A stretch of 45,139 bases of DNA, from positions 1 to 45,139 of the IMG/VR virus record IMGVR_UViG_3300027969_000161. One strand, 5' to 3'. The DNA is from a virus. Each line of letters starts with the position of its first letter. The stretch's first letter is position 1. The translations under genes and the position numbers were made by a program. Positions 30,822-37,629 of the stretch are shown here, in pieces. The notes under the pieces are model-generated. The model saw nothing but the letters and a program-made list of their open reading frames with translations. It ran no database searches and was not told the DNA's origin.

Positions 30822-31496
30822 ATGAATAAAAATAACCTGCCGTGGTCTTACAGCAGTTTGACGGCTTTCGAGACGTGCCCACGACGATTCAAGCTGACTA
30901 GGGTCACAAAAGAGGTGATCGAGCACCAAACTGAGGCGACTTTGCACGGTAATGAGGTGCACAAAGCGTTAGAAAAGCACCTAAAAGGTGAAGCGCACCT
31001 GCCACCCAAGTACGAAAGCTACCTTGCACTGGTTGACAAAGTCAAAGCTGCGCCCGGACACAAGTTAGTTGAATTCAAATTTGCGCTAACTCAAAACTTC
31101 AAACCCACTACGTTTTTTGCCAAAGATGCGTGGGTGCGCGGTGTGATTGACTTCGGTGTTCTGTCAGAAAAGACCGGCGTTGTGCTGGATTGGAAGACCG
31201 GCAAGCCCAAGGACGACCACGACCAACTCAAACTCTTCGCTGCTGTAGCGTTAGCTACCTACCCGTATTTAGAGTCCGTTAAGACGGGCTACGTATGGTT
31301 AGCCCATAATAAAATGGATAGCAAAGAGTTCACGAAAGCGGACATACCTGAGATTTGGGGGGACTTCGCGCCCCGAGTCATCAGACTAACAGAAGCAGCA
31401 GAAAAAGATACGTTTCCCCCCAAACCATCGGGCCTGTGCAAAGCGTGGTGTCCGGTTCCTCATAGCAAGTGCGAGTTTTCAGGAAGGACAAGCTAA
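30822..31496 (+). CDS. PD-(D/E)XK nuclease, Cas4/AddB-like, with Fe-S cysteines
   Basis: A 224-residue protein with the marks of the PDDEXK_1 (AddB/Cas4/RecB-like) family: H47, D110 (RGVIDFG), D123-W-K125 (LDWKTG) and Q135 (QLKLFA). Four Cys (C19 in ETCPRRF, and C206, C210, C217 near the C-terminus) match the iron-sulphur cluster pattern of Cas4 and AddB. It should be a DNA exonuclease acting in recombination or in DNA end processing. It heads a block with a VRR-NUC nuclease and a helicase. No CRISPR array or other cas gene is nearby. Confidence 0.85.
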   Translation: MNKNNLPWSYSSLTAFETCPRRFKLTRVTKEVIEHQTEATLHGNEVHKALEKHLKGEAHLPPKYESYLALVDKVKAAPGHKLVEFKFALTQNFKPTTFFAKDAWVRGVIDFGVLSEKTGVVLDWKTGKPKDDHDQLKLFAAVALATYPYLESVKTGYVWLAHNKMDSKEFTKADIPEIWGDFAPRVIRLTEAAEKDTFPPKPSGLCKAWCPVPHSKCEFSGRTS

Positions 31497-31666
31497 TGAT
31501 CGCGTCGAAATCGTACACATGGATGACTAACGAAGAGTTAATTACATATCTAACTACCGAGGGCAACCTAACAAGTTTAGAGGTCCAGTTGGTAGACAGA
31601 TTAGTTACCGCGATAGACGAGGTCACTGCGCTCACCAACGAAATAAATCTGCTCACGCCACAGTAA
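31496..31666 (+). CDS. 56-residue helical protein
   Basis: ATG at 31496 overlaps the stop of the nuclease gene as TAATG, and its stop overlaps the next start in the same way. It is helical and acidic (TSLEVQLVDRLVTAIDEVTA, then LTNEINLLTPQ). It is probably a partner or just a linker gene; its function is unknown. Confidence 0.6.
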   Translation: MIASKSYTWMTNEELITYLTTEGNLTSLEVQLVDRLVTAIDEVTALTNEINLLTPQ

Positions 31667-31947
31667 TGGCGGCGACCCCGGAGGCCAAAGTCAAGGCCAA
31701 AGTCAAGGCTTACCTTCGGGAGCGCGGGGTTTGGTTCTGCATGCCTATGGGCACCGGGTTTGGTTCCTCGGGTGTTCCAGATTTCATTTGTTGCCACAAC
31801 GGCAAGCTCATTGGTATTGAGACAAAAGCGCCCGGCAAATTAAAAAACACCACCCTACTGCAAGACATGCAGATCGAGGCTATCCGCGAAAGCGGCGGTG
31901 TTGCCGTGGTGGTTGACGACGTAAGACAACTGGAAGGAGTTATATGA
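31666..31947 (+). CDS. VRR-NUC domain nuclease
   Basis: A 93-residue protein that is essentially a stand-alone VRR-NUC domain (PF08774): PEAKVKAKVKAYLRERGVWF, then SSGVPDFICCHNGKLIGIET with K54. The catalytic set is D39, E52 and K54. Such domains cleave branched DNA and are usual in phage replication blocks. Coupled by TAATG with the gene before and by ATGA with the gene after. Confidence 0.9.
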   Translation: MAATPEAKVKAKVKAYLRERGVWFCMPMGTGFGSSGVPDFICCHNGKLIGIETKAPGKLKNTTLLQDMQIEAIRESGGVAVVVDDVRQLEGVI

Positions 31948-32222
31948 GCGACAGAAATTACAAACGCGAGTGGGCTACTGCCAAGGCCCGAGGTGAAGGC
32001 GAAGACAATGCAACCCGACACCGTGCCCGGTACGCGATGGAGAAAGCTGGCAAGGTCAGTAAGAACGACGGCAAGGATGTAGGTCACGTAACGGCTATCA
32101 AGCGAGGCGGCTCCAACGCACCGAGCAACTTGAAGGTGCAGAGCAAGACAGAAAACCGCAGCTTCGCCCGCAACCCGGACGGCTCTATGAAGTCTGAGAC
32201 CTCCAAGAAAGAACGCAAGTGA
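31944..32222 (+). CDS. Small HNH-like protein
   Basis: A 92-residue basic protein. GKDVGHVTAIKRGGSNAPSN followed by LKVQSKTENRSF resembles an HNH nuclease core (normally D..H...GG...NL....N.), with VGH where D-H is expected. It is found in phage replication regions, where it may bind or cleave DNA. Whether it is catalytically active is uncertain because the first His position is altered. Coupled to its neighbours by ATGA and GTGA. Confidence 0.65.
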   Translation: MSDRNYKREWATAKARGEGEDNATRHRARYAMEKAGKVSKNDGKDVGHVTAIKRGGSNAPSNLKVQSKTENRSFARNPDGSMKSETSKKERK

Positions 32223-32476
32223 CCAAGACTGAGCTGTCGCTGTTGGCCCTGTACCGCAGCCCTGTGGTGCGACTGGAAGACATATCGCGTGCCTACTTCA
32301 ACATGGACTACAAGACCGCGCAAGACCGCGCAGCGTTGAACTCGCTTGGGGTGCCTACCTTCCGACTTTCCGAGTCACGCAAGTCCCCGCTGGTGATCTC
32401 TGTGTCCGATCTTGCGTCATACATAGACGCCAAGGCGTCACAAGCCCGAGACCGCTGGGAAACCTCTCAGGTGTGA
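32219..32476 (+). CDS. PrtN-like (pyocin activator family) regulator
   Basis: An 85-residue protein from a GTG at 32219 overlapping the previous stop. It follows the PrtN family pattern (PF11112): SLLALYRSPVVRLEDISRAY then F, a short middle, LGVPTFRL, KSPLVISVSDLASYIDAKA. PrtN activates pyocin genes in Pseudomonas after DNA damage. In phages, homologues are often placed beside integrase genes, as here. It may control the integrase promoter or the switch to lytic growth. Confidence 0.75.
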   Translation: MTKTELSLLALYRSPVVRLEDISRAYFNMDYKTAQDRAALNSLGVPTFRLSESRKSPLVISVSDLASYIDAKASQARDRWETSQV

Positions 32477-32645
32477 CATAAGTGTGGCAGCACCACGCTA
32501 GACCTCATGAAACTTAACACTCACTCCCATCCATCATCGGTGCAACGCTAACACGTTGTAAGTCTGTGCGGTGGTTGTTCATTGGGAGATATTTTGATTT
32601 AGACTAACATATTGATAGACATTGAGGGCTTTTAAGCTGTATACT

Positions 32646-32707
32646 TTGTGACGAAAGTTGTGACGGAGACCTCGTGTCACACTGGATGTCACACTCAATG
32701 TCACACT
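32646..32707. repeat. 12-base periodic repeats upstream of integrase
   Basis: Two TTGTGACG copies (32646 and 32658) and three TGTCACACT copies (32675, 32687 and 32699) are each spaced exactly 12 bases apart. The two words are related as inverted GTGAC/GTCAC elements. They may be binding sites for PrtN, integrase (arm-type) or another regulator. Confidence 0.7.
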
Positions 32708-32718
32708 GGAGAACACAC

Positions 32719-33774
32719 ATGACAATTCGCAAGAGAGGCAGTTCATGGCAAGCAATGGTTCGGGTGAAACTCGAAGGTCAGCAGTACGAAGAAACAAGAT
32801 CGTTTGCCACGGAACGTTTAGCAAAAGACTGGAAGCAGCGAACCATAGCCTCGATCAAGATCAATGGCATACCGCAACGCGTCAAATCATCCATGACGCT
32901 CGGTCAGTTATTGCTGGATTATCAAACCGCAGTCAACGAAGTCAAGCCTATGCGCAGACAGATGAACTGGGAGATCGAACAACTTAGCGAGGAGTTTAAA
33001 GATGCAAAACTCAACCAACTTACCCCCAAAGTTTTCTCCGACTTCGGGCGCAGGCGAACTTCTGACGGCGCTAGTGGAGCCACCATCATGCACAACCTCG
33101 CAACAGTCAGGGGCGTCCTCAATGCTGCAAAACCAGTATTGGGGGTCGATGTCAATGGAGACACAGTTAGCGATGCAATCAAAGCTCTGCAACGAATCGG
33201 AGCAGTCTCGAAAAGCCAGAGCCGAACGCGACGCCCATCTGGCGACGAACTCGTGGCCCTACGCAGGGAGTTCCACCGACAAGCAGGACACCCCCAAACG
33301 CTACTCCCGATGGAGGCCATCATGGACTTGGCTGTCGCACTACCGAGGCGCTTGGGCGAACTTACTGAGATGCTGTGGACTGACTACACAGGCGAGCAAA
33401 TCACCCTCAGAGACACCAAGAATCCGGTAGCCCCACGCACCGAGGTCATCCCTGTACCACGTGATGCAGCAGATATCATCGACACCCTGCCGAAAATAGA
33501 CGCTCGAATACTGCCGTACAAAGCAGAGTCCGTTGGAGCAAGCTGGCAGCGTGCTTGCGGTCGCTTGAAAATTGTGGACCTGCATTTCCATGACTTGAGA
33601 CACGAGGGCATCAGCAGGTTGTTCGCCGCCGGGCTTGACATTCCTGAAGTCGCGTTGATCTCCGGGCACCAGAGCTGGGCCATGCTCAAACGATATACAC
33701 ACCTAAAACCAAGCACTGTTTTAGAGAAACTAAGTGCAAACAGAAAAGCAACTCCGAGCAAGGATGAAACATGA
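32719..33774 (+). CDS. int: Tyrosine recombinase (integrase)
   Basis: A 351-residue tyrosine recombinase. Counting from the ATG at 32719, the catalytic set is complete: R210/R211 (LPRRLGEL), K234 (RDTKNP), H291-DL-R294 (HFHDLRH), H317 (SGHQSW) and Y326 (KRYTHL). The N-terminal 60 residues are a basic arm-binding-like domain and the following region a core-binding domain. GGAG stands 8 bases before this ATG. A start at 32674 would run through the repeats and is less likely. It can integrate or resolve phage DNA. No attachment site can be named. Confidence 0.92.
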   Translation: MTIRKRGSSWQAMVRVKLEGQQYEETRSFATERLAKDWKQRTIASIKINGIPQRVKSSMTLGQLLLDYQTAVNEVKPMRRQMNWEIEQLSEEFKDAKLNQLTPKVFSDFGRRRTSDGASGATIMHNLATVRGVLNAAKPVLGVDVNGDTVSDAIKALQRIGAVSKSQSRTRRPSGDELVALRREFHRQAGHPQTLLPMEAIMDLAVALPRRLGELTEMLWTDYTGEQITLRDTKNPVAPRTEVIPVPRDAADIIDTLPKIDARILPYKAESVGASWQRACGRLKIVDLHFHDLRHEGISRLFAAGLDIPEVALISGHQSWAMLKRYTHLKPSTVLEKLSANRKATPSKDET

Positions 33775-34025
33775 GCAAACTACTTGAAGCCATAGCTGCC
33801 ACCTGCAACATGGATTACGAGTCCGACGCGCAGTTCCGAAGCGAGTACCAGTACCAATCCACCCGAACCAAGAAGCCTATCTTTACGGCAGGGGACGACT
33901 ACTACTGCATGAGTTCCACCAAACCCACAGACGAAGTTGGTTCCGACTGGACACTTCACACAGACCAGTTCTGGGCGGAGCAAGCCGGTAGCAAACTGTG
34001 GCGCAGTTCTGCGAAAGGCGAGTAA
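33771..34025 (+). CDS. 84-residue protein, unknown
   Basis: Coupled to the integrase (ATGA) and to the helicase gene (TAATG). It is polar, with many Tyr, Asp and Ser (SEYQYQSTRTKKPIFTAGDD, then YYCMSSTKPTDEVGSDWTLH). No family is recognised. Placement suggests a helper in recombination or replication, but there is no direct support. Confidence 0.6.
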   Translation: MSKLLEAIAATCNMDYESDAQFRSEYQYQSTRTKKPIFTAGDDYYCMSSTKPTDEVGSDWTLHTDQFWAEQAGSKLWRSSAKGE

Positions 34026-35572
34026 TGCTAGTCGTAAAAAACCACAAGAAACTACTGCTCAACCTGAACAACCCGGACCGGGTAACAACCATCATCCCCA
34101 CAGCACGTGCCGTGGAAGTCAAGGGGCAGACGTTAGTAGCCGTCCCCCACCGAATGGAAGAGGTCCGGGTATTGCGCAATTTAGGTTTCGACGCACCCGC
34201 TCCGATGGGCAGCTACTACGACTGGCCGGGCAGGTTCAAGCCTTTTGAGCATCAGAAAGTGACCGCAGAGTTTCTGACAATGAACCCCAAGTCGTTCTGC
34301 CTGAATGGAATGGGCAGCGGCAAGACCCTCTCAGTTCTGTGGGCGTTCGACTACCTCAAGAAGCTAGGCGCAGTCAACAAGATGCTGGTCGTGTCACCTC
34401 TGTCCACGCTGGAGCGCACTTGGGGAGACGAGGTGTTCAACCACTTCCCTGAACTGACTTTTGCTGTCTTGCACGGTAGCCGAGAGCGCAGACACAAGCT
34501 GCTCGCCAGCGACTTTGACATCTACTTGATCAACCACGACGGCATCAAGTCCAAAGAAACCTGCAAACTTCTCGCGGACAAAGAGGGGCTTGACGTCGTA
34601 TGTGTGGATGAGATCGCCAGTTTTCGCAACGCCAGCACGGACCGCTGGAAAGCGCTGAACGCGATATGCAAAGACAAGGAGTGGGTATGGGGGCTCACCG
34701 GTACGCCTACACCTAACGCACCTACGGATGCTTGGGCTCAAGTCAAACTCATAAGCCCTACCCGAGTGCCCAAGTATTTCACAGCGTTCCGAGATCAAGT
34801 CATGCGCCCGCAGACCAAATTCAAGTGGACGCCAAGAGACGGGGCATTGGAGACGGTACGCCAATCCATGCAACCCGCAGTGCGGTTCGCTCGTGAAGAC
34901 TGTATCGACCTGCCACCCACGACGTTTGTGACCCGACAGACCGAGCTGACCGCAGAACAAAAGCTGGCGTACCGGCAGATGCTGGTCAAGATGAGGGCTG
35001 AAGTGGGCAGCGGTCAAGTCACCGCTATCAACGAGGCTGTGAAACTTACCAAACTCTTACAAATAGTGTGCGGCACAGCTTACACCCCGGACGGCGAGGT
35101 CTCCATACCGAGCCACCACCGCGTCAACTTGGTCAAAGAGATCATCGAGGAAGCTGGGGCCAAGGTCATTGTGTTCGTACCGTTCACCGGAGCGCTCAAC
35201 GCTGTAGCGGAAGAACTCGGCAAGGACTTCACCGTGGAGATGGTGCACGGCGGTGTCAGTAAGAACGAGAGGGACAGAATCTTTGGGGCGTTCCAGAAAT
35301 CCCAGAATCCACAGGTTCTAGTTGCCAACGCAGCAGCAATGTCCCACGGACTAACACTAACAGCAGCCAACACAATAATTTGGTTCGCGCCCATAAATTC
35401 GCTGGAAACCTACGAACAGGCTAACGCCCGGATTGTCAGACCGGGACAGAAGCTCAACACCCTGATTGTCAACGTCGAAGCCTCCGACATGGAGCGCAAG
35501 ATGTACGCCCGATTGCAGCATAAGGGCAAGATGCAAGGGCTGCTGCTGGAACTTCTGAAAGGAGAGAGTTGA
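34025..35572 (+). CDS. SNF2-family DEAD/H-box helicase
   Basis: A 515-residue helicase. The ATG at 34025 (TAATG overlap) is preferred over one at 33998. Motif I is GMGSGKT (residues 95-101), motif II DEIA (195-198), motif III GLTGTPTPN, and the C-terminal RecA fold carries VFVPFTGALN, HGGVSKNERD and QANARIVRPGQ (motif VI). This is the SNF2/SF2 pattern found in phage replication blocks. It probably remodels DNA or protein-DNA complexes during replication or recombination. Confidence 0.9.
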   Translation: MLVVKNHKKLLLNLNNPDRVTTIIPTARAVEVKGQTLVAVPHRMEEVRVLRNLGFDAPAPMGSYYDWPGRFKPFEHQKVTAEFLTMNPKSFCLNGMGSGKTLSVLWAFDYLKKLGAVNKMLVVSPLSTLERTWGDEVFNHFPELTFAVLHGSRERRHKLLASDFDIYLINHDGIKSKETCKLLADKEGLDVVCVDEIASFRNASTDRWKALNAICKDKEWVWGLTGTPTPNAPTDAWAQVKLISPTRVPKYFTAFRDQVMRPQTKFKWTPRDGALETVRQSMQPAVRFAREDCIDLPPTTFVTRQTELTAEQKLAYRQMLVKMRAEVGSGQVTAINEAVKLTKLLQIVCGTAYTPDGEVSIPSHHRVNLVKEIIEEAGAKVIVFVPFTGALNAVAEELGKDFTVEMVHGGVSKNERDRIFGAFQKSQNPQVLVANAAAMSHGLTLTAANTIIWFAPINSLETYEQANARIVRPGQKLNTLIVNVEASDMERKMYARLQHKGKMQGLLLELLKGES

Positions 35573-35608
35573 TGGCCGAAACCACGAAGGCCGAACTAGA
35601 AATAGTTC

Positions 35609-35639
35609 TTGCATGTTAGTCTGTTAGTTATGCTACAAT
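35609..35639 (+). promoter_or_regulatory. Putative promoter before the 125-aa gene
   Basis: TATGCTACAAT (extended -10, with TACAAT at 35634-35639) lies in the gap after the helicase. A TTGCAT 19 bases further upstream could be a weak -35. Purine-rich AAGGAAAGG ahead of the ATG at 35667 is a good ribosome-binding site. Confidence 0.5.
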
Positions 35640-35666
35640 ATATTCACACAAGGAAAGGAAAATAAA

Positions 35667-36044
35667 ATGATCGACGACATCGTAGAAAAGTACGTGCAGC
35701 TGCGCGACAAAAAAGCCGAATTTAAGGCGGAATACAACCAAAAAGTGGCCCAAGTAGACGAGGCGTTAACCCGCATCGAAGCTCACTTGCAAGCCAAGAT
35801 GCAGGAGCAGGGGCTTAAATCCCTGCCAACCAGCGCGGGCACTGCTATGTTAGTGCACAAATCGTCCGCCACAGTAGCTGAGTGGGGTTCGTTTCTTGAC
35901 TATGTGAAGGCTAACAACCTGTGGCATATGCTCAAGCAAGACGTTAACCCGACCGCTATCAAGGAGTTTCGTATTGCCAATGATGACATCCCCCCGGGAC
36001 TGAATTGGCGCGAAGCAGTTGTAGTCCAAGTAAGAAGGAGTTAA
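35667..36044 (+). CDS. Conserved-type phage replication-block protein, unknown
   Basis: A 125-residue protein. The first 50 residues form a coiled coil (QLRDKKAEFKAEYNQKVAQV, then ALTRIEAHLQAKMQ). It is followed by LPTSAGTAMLVHKSSATVAE, FLDYVKANNLWHMLKQDV and a C-terminal GLNWREAVVVQVRRS. I have seen this layout in phage proteins next to recombination genes. The role is unknown; Gam-like host-nuclease inhibition is one idea that cannot be tested here. Confidence 0.65.
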   Translation: MIDDIVEKYVQLRDKKAEFKAEYNQKVAQVDEALTRIEAHLQAKMQEQGLKSLPTSAGTAMLVHKSSATVAEWGSFLDYVKANNLWHMLKQDVNPTAIKEFRIANDDIPPGLNWREAVVVQVRRS

Positions 36045-36074
36045 CATCATCACCCCACACAAGAGTAAAACCTA

Positions 36075-36329
36075 ATGACAACTACCCCGCTAACACCGCA
36101 GGGCCGCGCTGAACTTCTGGAGCATATGACCCATGCGACCATTTTGTGGACAGAAGACCTGATGAAAGGGTACTTTGAAGACCCTAAAGGTAGCGAAGCA
36201 CAGCAACTAACCCTAGAAGCTTACGCTCAAGCTATCACCATAATCGCAAACCGACTCCCCAACCGCAAGGCACTCTTAAAAACCTTTCTGTTGGAACTGC
36301 AAGACACCGTAAACAAGGAATCCAAATGA
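36075..36329 (+). CDS. 84-residue protein, unknown
   Basis: Helical and moderately acidic (ELLEHMTHATILWTEDLMKG, then ANRLPNRKALLKTFLLELQD). It overlaps the next gene as ATGA, so it is probably made together with the ssDNA-binding candidate. Function unknown. Confidence 0.6.
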   Translation: MTTTPLTPQGRAELLEHMTHATILWTEDLMKGYFEDPKGSEAQQLTLEAYAQAITIIANRLPNRKALLKTFLLELQDTVNKESK

Positions 36330-37279
36330 CCGCAATCATCCCATTCGACGCCCAACTCCCCGCCCGCCGCTCCGGTAACCGTATCCCTGGCATCAACAAA
36401 GATGTGCTGGGTGCAGCCATCGCCACGTTCCCCGTCTTGTCCATCAAGGGCAAGGTGTTCACTCTGGTCAAAGGCTCCGAGAAGAAAGTTCTCACTCGTG
36501 AGATCGACGGTGAAGAAGAACCCGTGCAGTCCTTGACTGTGGCTGTGGCACGAGCTAACACTAAGTACCGCGTGTTCTACGCATCTAACTACACCGAAGG
36601 CGAGTCGGACGGCAAGAAGCCCACCTGCTACTCTCACGACGGCGTTACCCCAGACTCCAACGCTTCCGAGCCTCAAGCCAAGAAGTGCGCCATCTGCCCG
36701 CAGAATGTGTGGGGTGTGCGTGACGGCAAGGGTTTCGCTTGCTCCACCAAGACCCGCTTGGCCGTGGTTGACCCTAACAACCTCAACGGTGAGCCTTTCC
36801 TCTTGAACGTACCCGCTGCATCCCGCAAGAGCTTTGCTCAGGTAGTAGACGCCGCCGATGCACGTGACCGGGACTATAACGAGATGGTGATGAAAGTCAC
36901 GTTTGACAAAGACGCCGCATCCCCCAAGCTGGTGTTTAAGCCAACAGGGTGGCTCGACGATGCGTCTTACGCGGCGGTGCGCAGTCTCTACGACAGCGAG
37001 ATCGTACGTGACATGGTGGGTGCAACTAACCCCTCAACTGCCGCTGAGTCTGTAGACGAGTCGGAAGTCACCGCTGCTCTTGCCGCACACAAAGCAGTTG
37101 CCACTGCCAAAGCTGCCCCGAGAGCCGAAGTCATTTCCGTGGACGACATCGAGGAAGTGGTTGCCAAGCCCAAGGCCGACAAGCCCAAAGCAGAAAAGCC
37201 TAAGAAGGCAGAAGCAGCCACCAGCGTAGACGATCTGCTGGCGGACATGGACTCCATCCTCGGCAACAAAGACGACTAA
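36326..37279 (+). CDS. Probable ssDNA-binding protein with zinc site and acidic tail
   Basis: A 317-residue protein. Four Cys in two groups (CYSHDG near residue 102 and CAICPQ near 122, with a later C) could bind zinc. A central part (FLLNVPAASRKSFAQVV, MKVTFDKDAASPKLVF) looks beta-rich. The tail is a long Lys/Ala/Pro-rich linker ending in the acidic DDLLADMDSILGNKDD, the hallmark of phage and bacterial SSBs. Position between the helicase and the primase supports this. The OB fold itself cannot be proven by eye. Confidence 0.6.
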   Translation: MTAIIPFDAQLPARRSGNRIPGINKDVLGAAIATFPVLSIKGKVFTLVKGSEKKVLTREIDGEEEPVQSLTVAVARANTKYRVFYASNYTEGESDGKKPTCYSHDGVTPDSNASEPQAKKCAICPQNVWGVRDGKGFACSTKTRLAVVDPNNLNGEPFLLNVPAASRKSFAQVVDAADARDRDYNEMVMKVTFDKDAASPKLVFKPTGWLDDASYAAVRSLYDSEIVRDMVGATNPSTAAESVDESEVTAALAAHKAVATAKAAPRAEVISVDDIEEVVAKPKADKPKAEKPKKAEAATSVDDLLADMDSILGNKDD

Positions 37280-37347
37280 GAACCCCCCCGACCCGCCGCG
37301 CAAGCGGCCCCGGATAAAGGTAACCGGGAACTATCTGGAGACTACAA

Positions 37348-37611
37348 GTGTTAGATTTTTCAATGGTCCAAGCTTCGGGCCTTACCCAAGTCGAGCTTGC
37401 AAAGGTGTTAGGTGTTAGCCGAACAACGGTTAACCTTTGGTTCAACGGCAAGATGAACCCCCACCGCCTTCATGCCGAACACGTCGAGCGGCGCATGGAA
37501 TTGTTAAGTGCCGCACTGCGCAAGAACCTTATCCCCAAACAGACCGGGCGTCGAAAGCCGAGACATGCCGAGATAGAAAAAGCATTGCAGCTCGCTGCCA
37601 CTGAACAGTAA
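37348..37611 (+). CDS. Cro/XRE-like helix-turn-helix protein
   Basis: An 87-residue protein from a GTG at 37348 with GGAG 8 bases upstream. Residues 10-38 form a clear XRE helix-turn-helix: GLTQVELAKVLGVSRTTVNL followed by WFNGKMNP. The rest is a basic helical tail. It may be a repressor or activator of this phage. No second, larger repressor is visible in the window. It lies 18 bases before the primase gene, so it is probably co-expressed with it. Confidence 0.8.
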   Translation: MLDFSMVQASGLTQVELAKVLGVSRTTVNLWFNGKMNPHRLHAEHVERRMELLSAALRKNLIPKQTGRRKPRHAEIEKALQLAATEQ

Positions 37612-37629
37612 TAGCACCTCGGGGGAATC

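Noticed and set aside
30822-31496. Cas4 as part of a CRISPR system
   Set aside because: No array, Cas1 or Cas2 is present. The family is common as a phage recombination nuclease.
32674-32718. N-terminal extension of the integrase (MSHWMSHSMSHWRTH)
   Set aside because: It is only the translation of the 12-base repeats. The ATG at 32719 has a proper ribosome-binding site.
35572-35619. A 15-codon frame overlapping the helicase stop as TGATG
   Set aside because: Too short to support. The sequence is better explained as the promoter region of the 125-residue gene.
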